Shown here: one piece after another, positions 26,921-36,587 of the stretch
Layout: every line of letters begins with the position of its first letter
Numbering within the stretch: position 1 is the first letter of the stretch
Source of the DNA: Bacillota bacterium
GTDB lineage: Bacteria > Bacillota > Clostridia > Lachnospirales > Lachnospiraceae
Direction: 5' to 3'
NCBI GenBank assembly: GCA_023415055.1
Contig: JAEZLZ010000020.1
Coordinates: 1-64,000 of the forward strand
DNA: 64,000 nucleotides
Made by a program: the position numbers and the translations under genes
Notes under the pieces: model-generated
What the model saw: the letters and a program-made list of their open reading frames with translations, nothing else
Told to the model about the DNA's origin: nothing
Database searches by the model: none

Positions 26921-27586
26921 TTATTTTTTTAATTCTGTTTTTCCAGTCACCTTACTGGTAGCATCCATTTTGAACGTATTCTTTGCTTCTTCCGAAGTAA
27001 AATATACATTTCCGTCAATCGTTGCATCTACTAGTTCAAAGTCTTTTACAGAAACATATAAATCACCCTTGAAGGTACCCTTCTGAATACTGGCCATCGG
27101 GCTGGTTACTGTTAATTTTGGTGCGGTCAACGTATAGCGCGCCGTAATATTTCTGTTCTCATCCTGAGCATAGAGAGCCAGCTTACGCTGTATCTGCTCA
27201 TTACCGGCTTCGTCCTTCTTACCATTCTTAAATTCTCCCTCCATCAGAAGATCCTTATCTACCTTAAGATCCTTTGTTAGAGCAATGATCCATGTACCAT
27301 CCTTGCTGATAGCTTTCAAAAAAGCATCCTCCTTATCAACAATCGATGCGGTAGTTACCACGTCGGGGGTATTGTTCCCAGTCGTGGTGGGGGTAGCTGC
27401 TGTGGTAGGAGCAGTAGTCGGTGCGGTTGTCGGTGCAGTAGTCGGTGCAGTTGTCGGTGCAGTTGTGGCTGCCGAGGTCGGGGCTGGAGAGGCTGACGGA
27501 TCTGTAGCACTATTGTTTTTCTTTCCACATCCGGTTAATACCATTGTAAATAATAATAAAACTATCATAGTAGCCTTTAATTTCAT
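26921..27586 (-). CDS. Lipoprotein with Thr/Ala/Pro repeat linker
   Basis: 221 residues. The signal ends in the lipobox VLTGC, with the lipidated Cys near 20. A low-complexity linker of TTAP repeats (about 38-65) separates it from a C-terminal domain of about 150 residues with alternating strands (LKVDKDLLMEGEFKN, NVYFTSEEAKNTF) that resembles a beta-helix or bactofilin-like 'polymer' arrangement only loosely. Function unknown. The linker DNA is a 12-bp tandem repeat and can expand or shrink. The gene stands alone. Confidence 0.8.
   Translation of the reverse strand: MKLKATMIVLLLFTMVLTGCGKKNNSATDPSASPAPTSAATTAPTTAPTTAPTTAPTTAPTTAATPTTTGNNTPDVVTTASIVDKEDAFLKAISKDGTWIIALTKDLKVDKDLLMEGEFKNGKKDEAGNEQIQRKLALYAQDENRNITARYTLTAPKLTVTSPMASIQKGTFKGDLYVSVKDFELVDATIDGNVYFTSEEAKNTFKMDATSKVTGKTELKK
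27390..27475 (-). repeat. 12-bp tandem repeats coding the TTAP linker
   Basis: Units close to GTCGGTGCAGTT are repeated about six times in direct orientation (plus strand). They keep the reading frame because the unit is four codons long. Confidence 0.75.
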
Positions 27587-27712
27587 AAAATTCCTCCTTA
27601 AATAGTGAACTTATTACATTGATAGAATTATTACCATAAAGTAATAAAAAAATACTACATATATAAATTAAACAAGATGAATTAATAAATTAATTCTCTT
27701 GTCATGAATGAA

Positions 27713-27769
27713 AAGAACAAGAGACCTGGAAAAGATGAAAATTCATACCTTTCCAAGCCCCTTGTTCTT
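27713..27769 (-). terminator. Terminator downstream of the sugar ABC operon
   Basis: AAGAACAAG and CTTGTTCTT form the base of a long stem that continues with CTTGGAAA/TTTCCAGG, followed on the minus strand by TTTTCATTC. It is about 150 bases after the permease stop. Two further perfect hairpins lie in between, at 27816-27842 (ATCATGAACA/TGTTCATGAT) and 27881-27899 (TGCGAGA/TCTCGCA), without strong U-tracts. Nothing coding is seen in the 329-base gap. Confidence 0.65.
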
Positions 27770-27915
27770 AAGAATTATATAGGAGTCTAAGTCAAAACCT
27801 TGTCTGCTTTTTTATATCATGAACATAAATCCTGTTCATGATCTTTTGCTCCGATCACATACTTGCAAGCAAGCTTGCCATGCGAGAGCTTTTCTCGCAT
27901 TGTTCCCTACGCTTT

Positions 27916-29073
27916 TTACGCTATTTTACCTCTCTTCTTAGAAAGAACATCAAAGGTAACCGCTGCAAGTAATACAACACCCTTTACGAGCTTCTGGACA
28001 TTACTATCGATACCCATAATAGACATACCGTTATTAAGAACACCCATGAAGATAGCACCGATTACAACTCTAGGGACGGAACCGATACCGCCGTAAGCAC
28101 TTGCACCACCGATATAGCAGGAACCGATTGCATCCATTTCATAGTTCATACCGGCAGTAGGAGCTGCGGAATTAAAACGAGCTACACATACTAATGCTGC
28201 AACAGCACTTAAGAATGCCATATTTACATAAGCAAAGAAAAGAACACGGTTTGTATTGATACCACTTAATTTTGCTGCTTTCTCATTACCGCCCATTGCA
28301 TAAAGATAGCGTCCGGGTACCGTCTTGGTTGTATAATAAGTATATGCAAATACGATAACTGCTAATAAAACCAGGATCATCGGAATACCCTTATGATTAG
28401 AAAGGGATAGTGCCAGTGCCATGATAATAATGCAGATAATAACTACCTGGCTTACCTCGGATACAAAAGAATTCAGCTGATAGCCTTTCTTTCTTCTGTT
28501 AATTCTGGAGATACCCTGTGCCAGTACATAGATGATACATACTACTACACCTAATACAATTGCGAGGATATTAATACTTCCGTGGAAAATATCAGGGACA
28601 TAGCTGTTGAACAGATTCAAATAGCTGTCCGGGAAAGGAGAAACCGTAAGTCCATCCAGAACGATTAAGGCAACACCACGCCATAATAGCATACCTGCCA
28701 GGGTAACAATGAATGCCGGAATTCTTAAATATGCAATCCAATACCCCTGTATCACACCGATTACAATACCGATTGCCAGACAGATAACAATTGCAACCCA
28801 ATTATTCATTCCTTTATTCACAATCAAAGTACCGGCAATGGATCCGATTAAGCATACGATCGATCCAACGGATAGATCGATGTTACCACCGGTCAAGATA
28901 CAAATCAACATACCTACAGCAAGAATAACAACATAACCATTCTGTGCAATCAGGTTCGTTACGTTTTGAGGAACTAGTAAGGTTCCGTTTGTTGTTATTG
29001 TGAAAAATATAGTAACTACGATAAGCGCGATAATCATCGTATTCTTTTTTAAAAGTTCTTTTGCTTTATCCAT
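27916..29073 (-). CDS. Monosaccharide ABC transporter permease (MmsB/XylH-like)
   Basis: 385 residues with ten or more membrane segments. The signature CILTGGNIDLSVGSIVCLIG near 60-78 and the C-terminal DAIGSCYIGGASAYGGIGSV belong to the ribose/xylose/multiple-sugar (RbsC, XylH, GguB/MmsB) permease family. It starts 2 bases after the ATPase stop and is the last gene of the importer operon. The sugar cannot be fixed from sequence; xylose or a mix of aldoses is typical. Confidence 0.93.
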   Translation of the reverse strand: MDKAKELLKKNTMIIALIVVTIFFTITTNGTLLVPQNVTNLIAQNGYVVILAVGMLICILTGGNIDLSVGSIVCLIGSIAGTLIVNKGMNNWVAIVICLAIGIVIGVIQGYWIAYLRIPAFIVTLAGMLLWRGVALIVLDGLTVSPFPDSYLNLFNSYVPDIFHGSINILAIVLGVVVCIIYVLAQGISRINRRKKGYQLNSFVSEVSQVVIICIIIMALALSLSNHKGIPMILVLLAVIVFAYTYYTTKTVPGRYLYAMGGNEKAAKLSGINTNRVLFFAYVNMAFLSAVAALVCVARFNSAAPTAGMNYEMDAIGSCYIGGASAYGGIGSVPRVVIGAIFMGVLNNGMSIMGIDSNVQKLVKGVVLLAAVTFDVLSKKRGKIA

Positions 29074-29075
29074 CG

Positions 29076-30614
29076 CTATACTCCTTTACTTGATTTTAAT
29101 ATTTGTCCCATGATAAGCTCCTGAGTAGCTTCTTCCTTGTTAACCTCGCCAACCATTCTACCTTCATTCATGATATAGATACGGTCGCACATACCGAGAA
29201 GCTCGGGTAATTCAGATGAAATCATAAGGATTGATTTACCCTCAGCAACTAATTGATTAATAATACAATAAATCTCGTATTTCGCGCCGACATCAATACC
29301 ACGTGTCGGTTCATCAAGTATCATAATATCGGGATTTGCAAACATCCATTTACTGATCAATACCTTTTGTTGATTACCACCACTCAGGTTACCAACCATC
29401 TGCTCACCGGAAGTACATTTTGTTCTTAATTTTTCAATAAATTTATTCGTTGCATCCACTTCGAGATGATGGTCAATTACGCCATTCTTGCTGACACCGC
29501 TCATATTCGCCAGGGTCGTATTCACACGGATTGGATTACTGAGAACCAAGCCATCGCCCTTCTGGTCCTCTGTGATGTAAGCAAGCTTATTATCAATTGC
29601 CTGACGGGAGCTGTGCAGCTTTGCTTCTTGTCCATTTAATAATAACGTACCGGAGATATCTACACCATAGCTTCTGCCGAAGATGGAAAGAGCCAGCTCA
29701 GTTCGTCCAGCGCCCATAAGGCCGGCGATACCGACCACCTCACCTTTACGTACATGAAGGGAAACATTATCAACCACTTTACGTCCTGCATACTGAGGAT
29801 GAAATACGGTCCAATTCTTAACCTCAAGATTCGTATCACCAATCGGAACATTTTCTCGTTTCGGGAAACGATCGGTTAAGGTACGCCCAACCATTCCTTT
29901 GATAATTCGCTCTTCACTGATTTCTTCTTCCCTGTTATTCAGGGTTTCAATCGTTGATCCATCACGAATAATCGTAATCTTGTCTGCAACATATGAAATC
30001 TCATTTAACTTATGAGAAATAATAATCGAAGTAAGTCCTTCTTTCTTAAACCGAAGCAATAAATCCAATAATTTTCGAGAATCTGCTTCGTTTAAAGATG
30101 CCGTAGGTTCATCAAGAATTAAAAGCTTAACATTCTTTGCCAGAGCTTTTGCAATTTCTACCAATTGCTGCTTTCCGACACCGATATCCTTGATCAGAGT
30201 CTTAGAGGATTCGTTAAGTCCTACGGTTGCAAGTAATTCATCTGCCTTACGATAGGTTTCTTCCCAATCGATTCGAACCGTTTTTCCGCGTTCGTTACCG
30301 AGGAACATATTCTCGCCTATCGTCATATATGGAACAAGAGCGAGCTCTTGATGTATTATTACGATACCTTTTTCTTCACTGTCCTTTATCACATTGAATT
30401 TGCATTCCTGACCTTGATAAAGGATCTCTCCTTCATAGCTTCCATGAGGATAAATTCCGCTCAGCACGTTCATAAGCGTTGATTTACCAGCTCCATTTTC
30501 GCCAACAAGTGCATGAATTTCGCCTTCTTCTACTTGAAGGTTAACATTATCTAATGCTTTGACTCCGGGGAAGCGTTTGGTAATATTTCTCATTTCCAAC
30601 AATATTGCTGCCAA
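29076..30614 (-). CDS. Monosaccharide ABC transporter ATP-binding protein (MmsA/XylG-like)
   Basis: 512 residues with two ATPase domains, as in RbsA, XylG and GguA. First half: Walker [13 protein letters not shown], signature [10 protein letters not shown], Walker [12 protein letters not shown]. Second half: a degenerate Walker A ([13 protein letters not shown]), signature [14 protein letters not shown] and [12 protein letters not shown]. The longest frame starts 44 codons earlier, but the TTG at 30614 is preceded by AGGAGGGG and gives the normal N-terminus ([16 protein letters not shown]). Confidence 0.95.
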   Translation of the reverse strand: MAAILLEMRNITKRFPGVKALDNVNLQVEEGEIHALVGENGAGKSTLMNVLSGIYPHGSYEGEILYQGQECKFNVIKDSEEKGIVIIHQELALVPYMTIGENMFLGNERGKTVRIDWEETYRKADELLATVGLNESSKTLIKDIGVGKQQLVEIAKALAKNVKLLILDEPTASLNEADSRKLLDLLLRFKKEGLTSIIISHKLNEISYVADKITIIRDGSTIETLNNREEEISEERIIKGMVGRTLTDRFPKRENVPIGDTNLEVKNWTVFHPQYAGRKVVDNVSLHVRKGEVVGIAGLMGAGRTELALSIFGRSYGVDISGTLLLNGQEAKLHSSRQAIDNKLAYITEDQKGDGLVLSNPIRVNTTLANMSGVSKNGVIDHHLEVDATNKFIEKLRTKCTSGEQMVGNLSGGNQQKVLISKWMFANPDIMILDEPTRGIDVGAKYEIYCIINQLVAEGKSILMISSELPELLGMCDRIYIMNEGRMVGEVNKEEATQELIMGQILKSSKGV

Positions 30615-30780
30615 TTTGACCCCTCCTATATATATTTGGTTATTCTGTCTAACATTAAGCGAGCTAAGCCAAGACCTTAACCACATATTCTTATTTGTAA
30701 TCATTATTAATTCATAATTTATATATCCGGCAAGCCGTAACAACACCTGCTTCCTGCCTGTTTCTGTTTAGAGCATTTTT

Positions 30781-30854
30781 TAATCTCATAGGCTATCCAC
30801 CTATGAGATTAATAAAAGGGTGCTGCAGTTTTTTTCACTAGCCACAACACCCTT
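30781..30854 (-). terminator. Double hairpin between binding-protein and ATPase genes
   Basis: First on the minus strand is AAGGGTGTTG/CAGCACCCTT followed by TTATT, then a perfect 12-bp stem TAATCTCATAGG/CCTATGAGATTA. Together they probably terminate part of the transcription and protect the 3' end of the binding-protein message. Confidence 0.65.
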
Positions 30855-30869
30855 ATCTTTGTGTGTTGA

Positions 30870-31934
30870 TTACTTTAACTGATCCTCTGTGTAGTACTTA
30901 GAGTCGATTAATAACTGCTTGTAGTTGTTGATATCAGCAAATACGGGATCGCAAAGGAAGGAAGGAATAACACCTGTTCCATTGTCATAGGTCTTTGTAT
31001 CATTAACCGGAACTTCTTTACCATCCAAGATAGCATTAACCATCTCAACTACCTTATCAGCTAAGGTACGAGTATCCTTGAAGATAGACATGGACTGTGT
31101 ACCTGCAAGAATGTTTTTAACAGAAGTAATATCACAATCCTGACCGGTTAAGATCGGGAAGTTGTCTTTGGTGTAACCAGCGTTAACTAATGCATTGGTG
31201 ATACCGATTGCACAAGAGTCATTGGAGGAGTAAACAACATCCAGCTTAGTTCCATCTGCATAATAAGCTGTGATTAAGTTTTCCATTCTCTTCTGAGCTT
31301 CTTCTGTAGACCAGTTCAGAGTTGCAACTTCTTCAAATGCCTTCTGACCGGAAATAACATTCAACTTACCGCTCTCGATGAAAGGTGTTAAGATATCCAT
31401 AGCACCACCAAAGAAGAAACGAGCATTGTTATCATCAGGGGAACCTGTAAATAACTCGATATTGAAGGGACCTGCCTGATTGTTAAGATCTAAGGTATCA
31501 ACGATATACTGACCCTGAATAGTACCTACCTTGTAGTTATCAAAGGTAGCATAGTAGGAAACAGCGTCGGTTCCCATGATCAAACGGTCATAAGCAATAA
31601 CCGGAATTTTCTTTTCCTTAGCTTCTGCAAGAACTGTTCCTAAGGATCCACCATCGATCGAAGCGATAACTAAAACGTCACATCCGCCGGTGATCATGTT
31701 CTCAATCTGAGATACCTGAGTAGCGATATCGTTGTTAGCATACTGTAAGTCTACGCTAAAGCCAGCCTTCTCTAGTGCTGCCTTCATGTTAGAGCCATCC
31801 TGGTTCCATCTCTGTAAATCCTTTGTAGGCATTGCTACGCCGACTTTCTTGCCGCCGTCTCCACCCTGGCATCCTACGAACATTGAGGAAACAAGAACGA
31901 GGCACATCAATAAACCGATTAACTTTTTCTTCAT
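30870..31934 (-). CDS. Sugar-binding lipoprotein of the ABC importer (ChvE/XylF-like)
   Basis: 354 residues. Lipobox MFVGC with the lipidated Cys near 22. The type I periplasmic-binding fold shows KVGVAMPTKDLQRWNQDG, the repeated 'ASIDGGSLGTVLAEAKEKKIPVIAYDRLI' pattern near 90-118 and VVYSSNDSCAIGITNALV. Trp and Asp in the first strand and the YDRLI Arg are sugar contacts in ChvE and XylF. GGAGG precedes ATG. It heads the importer operon and has its own promoter; a hairpin after it likely raises its dose. Confidence 0.94.
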   Translation of the reverse strand: MKKKLIGLLMCLVLVSSMFVGCQGGDGGKKVGVAMPTKDLQRWNQDGSNMKAALEKAGFSVDLQYANNDIATQVSQIENMITGGCDVLVIASIDGGSLGTVLAEAKEKKIPVIAYDRLIMGTDAVSYYATFDNYKVGTIQGQYIVDTLDLNNQAGPFNIELFTGSPDDNNARFFFGGAMDILTPFIESGKLNVISGQKAFEEVATLNWSTEEAQKRMENLITAYYADGTKLDVVYSSNDSCAIGITNALVNAGYTKDNFPILTGQDCDITSVKNILAGTQSMSIFKDTRTLADKVVEMVNAILDGKEVPVNDTKTYDNGTGVIPSFLCDPVFADINNYKQLLIDSKYYTEDQLK

Positions 31935-32047
31935 AATTCAATCCTCCCATAAAATATATTTGTTTAATTACTACACTTAGATAATAACATAGATAAAATA
32001 GGATTAACTTGCGAAGAACTGTATATTTTTGATTTTAAATGGATATA

Positions 32048-32075
32048 CTTATAGTATTTTTGTATAACATAGCAA
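32048..32075 (-). promoter_or_regulatory. Promoter region of the sugar importer operon
   Basis: On the minus strand TAGCAA-complement TTGCTA and TATAAG are 16 bases apart, about 115 bases before the binding-protein start. It overlaps an element, ATAGTATTTTTGTATAACAT on the plus strand, that is nearly repeated before the second importer operon (46247-46265). The rest of the 329-base gap is AT-rich with no other feature except the terminator at 32174. Confidence 0.45.
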
Positions 32076-32173
32076 TAAAATGCTATTCAAAAAGCAAATA
32101 TATCCTATTCTACAGTCCTGGAGTCGCTTAAAAACCGACAACATTAACAAAAAAGAAACTGTTACACATAATA

Positions 32174-32218
32174 AGAGAGCCGGATAGCTTATCCCTTTGG
32201 ATATGCATCAGACTCTCT
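32174..32218 (-). terminator. Terminator of the sensor operon
   Basis: AGAGAG...GGATA and TATCC...CTCTCT form an 18- to 20-bp stem with two mismatches around CTTT; on the minus strand TTATTATG follows. It separates the lipoprotein of the sensor operon from the importer operon. Confidence 0.65.
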
Positions 32219-32263
32219 ATCATTTCTTATATAATACAGTTAAAAGCAAAACCAGGATATCCG

Positions 32264-33313
32264 TTATTCCGTTTCTTCTGTCGTGACATTTAAATAGACA
32301 TCCTCTTCCTGTTGGAAACCTCCATCGATGATTACTTCTCGGATATTATCCTGTGTTACTGCGATTGGCTCAAGCTTAACATAAGGAACTTTATTCGAAC
32401 CGTCATCAATCGTTGAGGTAACGTTGATCTCTTCTCCTTTTGCCATCTTCACAACGTACTCCGCTGCAGCCTTCGCCAGTTTATCTACCGGCTTATATAC
32501 CGTCATAGTCTGTGTCCCTTCAACGATTCTCTGACACGCAACCAGATCTGCATCCTGTCCGGTTACGATGACCTTTCCTGCCATTCGATTTTCAGAAAGA
32601 GCAAGAACTGCCTGTGTAGCCAAATTATCATTACCACACAGTACTCCATCTATCTTATCATTGATCTCAAGGGCAGCATTGATTGCATCATATGCCTCCT
32701 CAGCAAGCCATCCTTTTGCATAGACAGCATAGATAATATTAATATCTTTCTCCTTCATGACATCCTGAAAACCTTGCTCGACTAAAGTCACATTATGGTC
32801 TGACTTCGGTCCGAAGATCGTAACAATATTACCTCCCTCCGGGACTCCCTCGACCAGAGCCTCTGCCATTAACCTTCCAACCTGCTCGTTGTCAAAGGAG
32901 ATATAGAGATCAACATTTGCATTCCGCACAAGGCGATCATAAGCCACACAGATAATTCCTGCATCTTTCGCTTTAATCATTACATCACTCAAGGCTTCCG
33001 AATCAACTGCGATGATCACAATGACATCCATCTTCTTATCAATCAGATATTCAATCTGTGAGATCTGCTCCTCCACATCGCCGTTGGCATTCTGAACTGT
33101 TACCTCTGCTCCCAAATCCTGTGCAGTTGAAACAAATACCTCTCTGTCTCTCTGCCAGCGCTCAATTACATAGGAGTCAAAGGATAAGCCGATTTGAATT
33201 TTATTTTCGGTCACATTGGCATCCCTTGTGTCTTCATGTTTGGCGCTGCATCCGGTCGTAGATAAGATTGCGGTTATCAGGATCACCAGGATAACCATCC
33301 ATTTTTTCAACAT
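32264..33313 (-). CDS. Second sugar-binding lipoprotein, in the sensor operon
   Basis: 349 residues. Lipobox STTGC with Cys near 22. The type I binding fold resembles the importer's own binding protein: IGLSFDSYVIERWQRDREV, VIIAVDSEALSDVMIKAKDAG, CVAYDRLV and VLCGNDNLATQAVLAL. The sugar-stacking Trp in ERWQRD and the YDRL loop are kept. It follows the YesN-type regulator by 41 bases and is separated from the importer by a terminator. It may deliver ligand to the sensor or provide a second specificity for the importer. Confidence 0.9.
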   Translation of the reverse strand: MLKKWMVILVILITAILSTTGCSAKHEDTRDANVTENKIQIGLSFDSYVIERWQRDREVFVSTAQDLGAEVTVQNANGDVEEQISQIEYLIDKKMDVIVIIAVDSEALSDVMIKAKDAGIICVAYDRLVRNANVDLYISFDNEQVGRLMAEALVEGVPEGGNIVTIFGPKSDHNVTLVEQGFQDVMKEKDINIIYAVYAKGWLAEEAYDAINAALEINDKIDGVLCGNDNLATQAVLALSENRMAGKVIVTGQDADLVACQRIVEGTQTMTVYKPVDKLAKAAAEYVVKMAKGEEINVTSTIDDGSNKVPYVKLEPIAVTQDNIREVIIDGGFQQEEDVYLNVTTEETE

Positions 33314-33354
33314 ACCCGTTCCCCCAAAATATTTTTTTTTATCCTATCTCTTCC

Positions 33355-34950
33355 TTATATGATTTTGTCACGGTATTCTGTCGGCGTGATGCCTACCTGC
33401 TTTTTAAATATACGGCTGAAATAATTTGGGTCGCTGTAGCCGGTCTCCACACAAATATTCTTTATGCTGACCTCTTTGCTCTGTAACAGCTGTTTTGCTC
33501 TCTCAATTCTTATATTGGTAAGATATTCGATAAAATTTTCGCCGGTCTCTTCTTTAAACAGCTTACTGAAATAATAGGGACTAATGTCTACAAATCTCGA
33601 TACATCATCAAGCGAGATATCTTTACTGTAATTCTCAGCGATGAAGGCTTTTGCTCTGGTGATGACCCCGTTTGTCTGTTCCTCCCGTTTGGAAATGATA
33701 TTACGGCATGCTTCCATTACCTTATCAAGGAACCATTTTCTAAGGTGATCATAATTATCAAGCCGAATCAATGTCGCAAGATAATCCTTGCGGTATCGGA
33801 AATAATAAGTCATACCGCCGCTTAAGAACGCCCTCTGCTCTGCAAACAGAATGAACTCCAGAACCTTCAGCTTGATATCCATCTCACAATCCGGGTAGTG
33901 CTCCACCATCCAGTCAAAAAAGCGGTTTGCCTCTACCTTCGTTCCTTCCAGGTCTCCCTTTTCAATCTTTTCAAATAAGGTTTTCTCGATCTCAATCGGG
34001 TAATCATCCTCATACTCACATCCGATCGGAAGATCCTTGATATGAACGACTCTTCCCTTACTATTTCGAATTGCATTCAAAGCTTCCCTATAAGAGTCAC
34101 CCAATCTGGATAACAGAGTGACTGAACCAATACCTACCTTAAACTGAACATCAATACGTTTTGTAAGATCACGAATCACTCTTCGCATGGTCTCTATCAA
34201 TAAAATTCTATCATCATATTCCTGCGTTGCCTTTTCACTAGGCAGAAAGATACCAATCTTATTCACCATGATCGGTCCGACGATGCAGGAAAACTCCTCC
34301 TTCAAATTCTCACGAATAACCGAATAGAAGGACTGCGCCTTCACGCTGACTCCGACAGGATTCGTAAGTATACCGTCTTCTATAGAATCACCGAACTCCA
34401 TCACCAGCATCATTCCATAATCCTCATTTATGCCAAGAAGATCTCGGAAATTCGTCTCCGTGTTGGATAGATCATCTCCGGAGATAGCAGCATAGACAAA
34501 ATCACTTTCGATAATCGGAACTACAATCTCCAACTTCTCCCGTATCAAAAGATCATTGCTTCGTTTCTTACGATCCTCCTCGATGATATCCATTGCTTTT
34601 TGAAGGACACTCACAATCACAGAATGATTTACCGGCTTGGTCAGATACTCTAAAACACCTAGATTAATCGATTCCTTTGCATAATTAAATTTATCGTATG
34701 CCGTCATAACAATAAATACGACAGAGGAATTCGTCTTTCTTATCTCCTTCATTGCCTCGATTCCGTTAATACCAGGCATTTGAATATCCATGATCGCAAT
34801 GTCCGGCTTAAATTTCTCTGCCAGCTCAATAACACTTCTGCCGGTAATAGCATGTTCTACTATACAGGTATTGCTGAAATTCTTTTCAATAATAAAACGC
34901 AAAGAATCAATTACAATTCCTTCATCATCCGCCAACATTATTTTATACAT
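33355..34950 (-). CDS. YesN-type response regulator with AraC domain
   Basis: 531 residues. The receiver domain has DDEGIV, the phospho-Asp in IMDIQMPGING near 55 and the Lys in YLTKPVN. A long central region of about 280 residues follows, and the C-terminal AraC/XylS domain contains both helix-turn-helices (DISLDDVSRFVDISPYYFSKLFKEE and NICVETGYSDPNYFSRIFKK). The kinase gene directly precedes it. The ATG at 34950 with GGAG upstream is chosen over one four codons earlier. Likely target: the importer promoter at about 32.05 kb. Confidence 0.94.
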   Translation of the reverse strand: MYKIMLADDEGIVIDSLRFIIEKNFSNTCIVEHAITGRSVIELAEKFKPDIAIMDIQMPGINGIEAMKEIRKTNSSVVFIVMTAYDKFNYAKESINLGVLEYLTKPVNHSVIVSVLQKAMDIIEEDRKKRSNDLLIREKLEIVVPIIESDFVYAAISGDDLSNTETNFRDLLGINEDYGMMLVMEFGDSIEDGILTNPVGVSVKAQSFYSVIRENLKEEFSCIVGPIMVNKIGIFLPSEKATQEYDDRILLIETMRRVIRDLTKRIDVQFKVGIGSVTLLSRLGDSYREALNAIRNSKGRVVHIKDLPIGCEYEDDYPIEIEKTLFEKIEKGDLEGTKVEANRFFDWMVEHYPDCEMDIKLKVLEFILFAEQRAFLSGGMTYYFRYRKDYLATLIRLDNYDHLRKWFLDKVMEACRNIISKREEQTNGVITRAKAFIAENYSKDISLDDVSRFVDISPYYFSKLFKEETGENFIEYLTNIRIERAKQLLQSKEVSIKNICVETGYSDPNYFSRIFKKQVGITPTEYRDKII

Positions 34951-35061
34951 AATAAACTCCATTCTGCCCTAACAATGTGAAATGTCATAATAATTCTCTT
35001 TGCATAAAACATTGTTTTCCACCCACTTCATCCATGCTGCCAGAGAATTGAATATCAAGTT

Positions 35062-36573
35062 TCATATCGCTTCTACTTTATGATAGTCCAAAGGGATATA
35101 AATCGTCACCTTGGTACCTTTATTCTTCCCTTCACTTTCAATCGAAAATACATCTTCCAAATCATAATATAAACGTAATCGATTAATTACATTGTCGAGA
35201 CCGATGCCATTCGAATCCTTGGTAATATTTCGTTCCTTCAGCGCAGCTCTGTCCTCCAGCTTAGCGTTCATAATTCGGTCAATGATGCTTTGCTTTACAC
35301 CTGTACCATTATCTTCTATCATAATCTCAATATTACTTTCGGTTTGGTAGACGGAGAGAAATATCTTTCCTTCATACTCAATATCCCGAATACCGTAATT
35401 AACGGCATTCTCTACCACTGGCTGCAGAATCATACTTGGAACACGGATATCCAGAAGACTTTCATCCACATCCTTAAAGAAATGTATCCCGCCGGAAAAT
35501 CGCACGTTCAGGATATAGATATAACTATCCACCAGTTTTATCTCATCTCGAATGGTAGAATCCTGATCAAAGCTCTTCATATTGGAGCGAAAGAAATCTG
35601 CCATATTCTCTATAAAAAGACAGGTCTTATCGGCTCCCTCCATCATGGCTAGCTGGGCTCCGGCATTGAGTGTATTGAACAGAAAATGAGGATTAATCTG
35701 CGCCTGAAGGTATTTTAGCTGTGCATCCTTTAGATGGTTAGTCATCATAAGCTCCTTCTCCATCATCTTGCTTTCCAGCTCCATGCTCTCTTTGATCTGT
35801 ATAATGTACTGATGAATACTTACAATCATGTTATTGAAAGCCTTGGTTACAACCTCCACTTCATCCGAAGAATCCACCTGTACCAGATCTACCTCAAAAT
35901 TACCGCCCGCCACCTCATGAGCAACCTTCGTCAGTTTCATCAAGGGTCCCGTGATACTTCTGGTCACAATAACAATCAAAAATACATTATAAGAGGTGAT
36001 CACAAGCAGTACCACCGTACTGATAATCTCCAGATAACGCAGCGCCAGAAGAAGTCTGTCATAATTGACTGAATTGTACATAAACTGCTGATTATTCAGA
36101 CTGTTGATATAGGTACTGATATAGTTATACATCTCTGTACCCTTCTCATAATTCACCATGTACTTCTCAATTTTACGACCACGCTTATAATCGACTGTTT
36201 CAGCCATAATGTCCAGATAAGTTTCACTCATATTCTTGATGTTCTTCTGCATGAGAATAATATCACTGTCATAGACCTTATCACTCAGTTCATCAATCAG
36301 TCTTCGGTAATTTTCATCACTGCGGTAATAGTTCTCCAATGAATTCGAGGTCTTGGTATTCAGATATTCATAAACATATTCATGAACATCAGTCAGCGCC
36401 TCTAAGAGCTCGTTAAATTCCACATTGCTCTTATATACTTCATCGATTGTCCCGATGGATTCATTGATATTGGAGTACATAAACATATTTGCAAAGAAAA
36501 CCACAATGGAGGAAAATGCAAATACCAATACCAATCTTCTTCGGATAGAGCCGTTTTTCTTGTTTGCTTTCAT
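35062..36573 (-). CDS. LytS/YesM-type sensor histidine kinase
   Basis: 503 residues. Membrane segments at about 13-31 and 176-198 flank an extracytoplasmic helical domain; a HAMP segment follows. The His-kinase motif is INPHFLFNTLNAGAQLA near 292, then an HATPase with DNGTGV and GIGLDNVINRL. The short helical sensor, with a separate membrane-anchored sugar-binding protein encoded 14 bases upstream, matches the XylFII-LytS arrangement known from Clostridium beijerinckii, in which the binding protein supplies ligand recognition. Confidence 0.93.
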   Translation of the reverse strand: MKANKKNGSIRRRLVLVFAFSSIVVFFANMFMYSNINESIGTIDEVYKSNVEFNELLEALTDVHEYVYEYLNTKTSNSLENYYRSDENYRRLIDELSDKVYDSDIILMQKNIKNMSETYLDIMAETVDYKRGRKIEKYMVNYEKGTEMYNYISTYINSLNNQQFMYNSVNYDRLLLALRYLEIISTVVLLVITSYNVFLIVIVTRSITGPLMKLTKVAHEVAGGNFEVDLVQVDSSDEVEVVTKAFNNMIVSIHQYIIQIKESMELESKMMEKELMMTNHLKDAQLKYLQAQINPHFLFNTLNAGAQLAMMEGADKTCLFIENMADFFRSNMKSFDQDSTIRDEIKLVDSYIYILNVRFSGGIHFFKDVDESLLDIRVPSMILQPVVENAVNYGIRDIEYEGKIFLSVYQTESNIEIMIEDNGTGVKQSIIDRIMNAKLEDRAALKERNITKDSNGIGLDNVINRLRLYYDLEDVFSIESEGKNKGTKVTIYIPLDYHKVEAI

Positions 36574-36587
36574 CGCTGTACCCTCAT

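Noticed and set aside
27390..27475. Short repeats that could suggest a CRISPR array
   Set aside because: They are direct 12-bp units without spacers and lie within the coding frame of a lipoprotein linker.
35290..35652. 120-codon plus-strand frame antisense to the LytS/YesM-type kinase
   Set aside because: Shadow of a strongly supported kinase gene; no start signals of its own.
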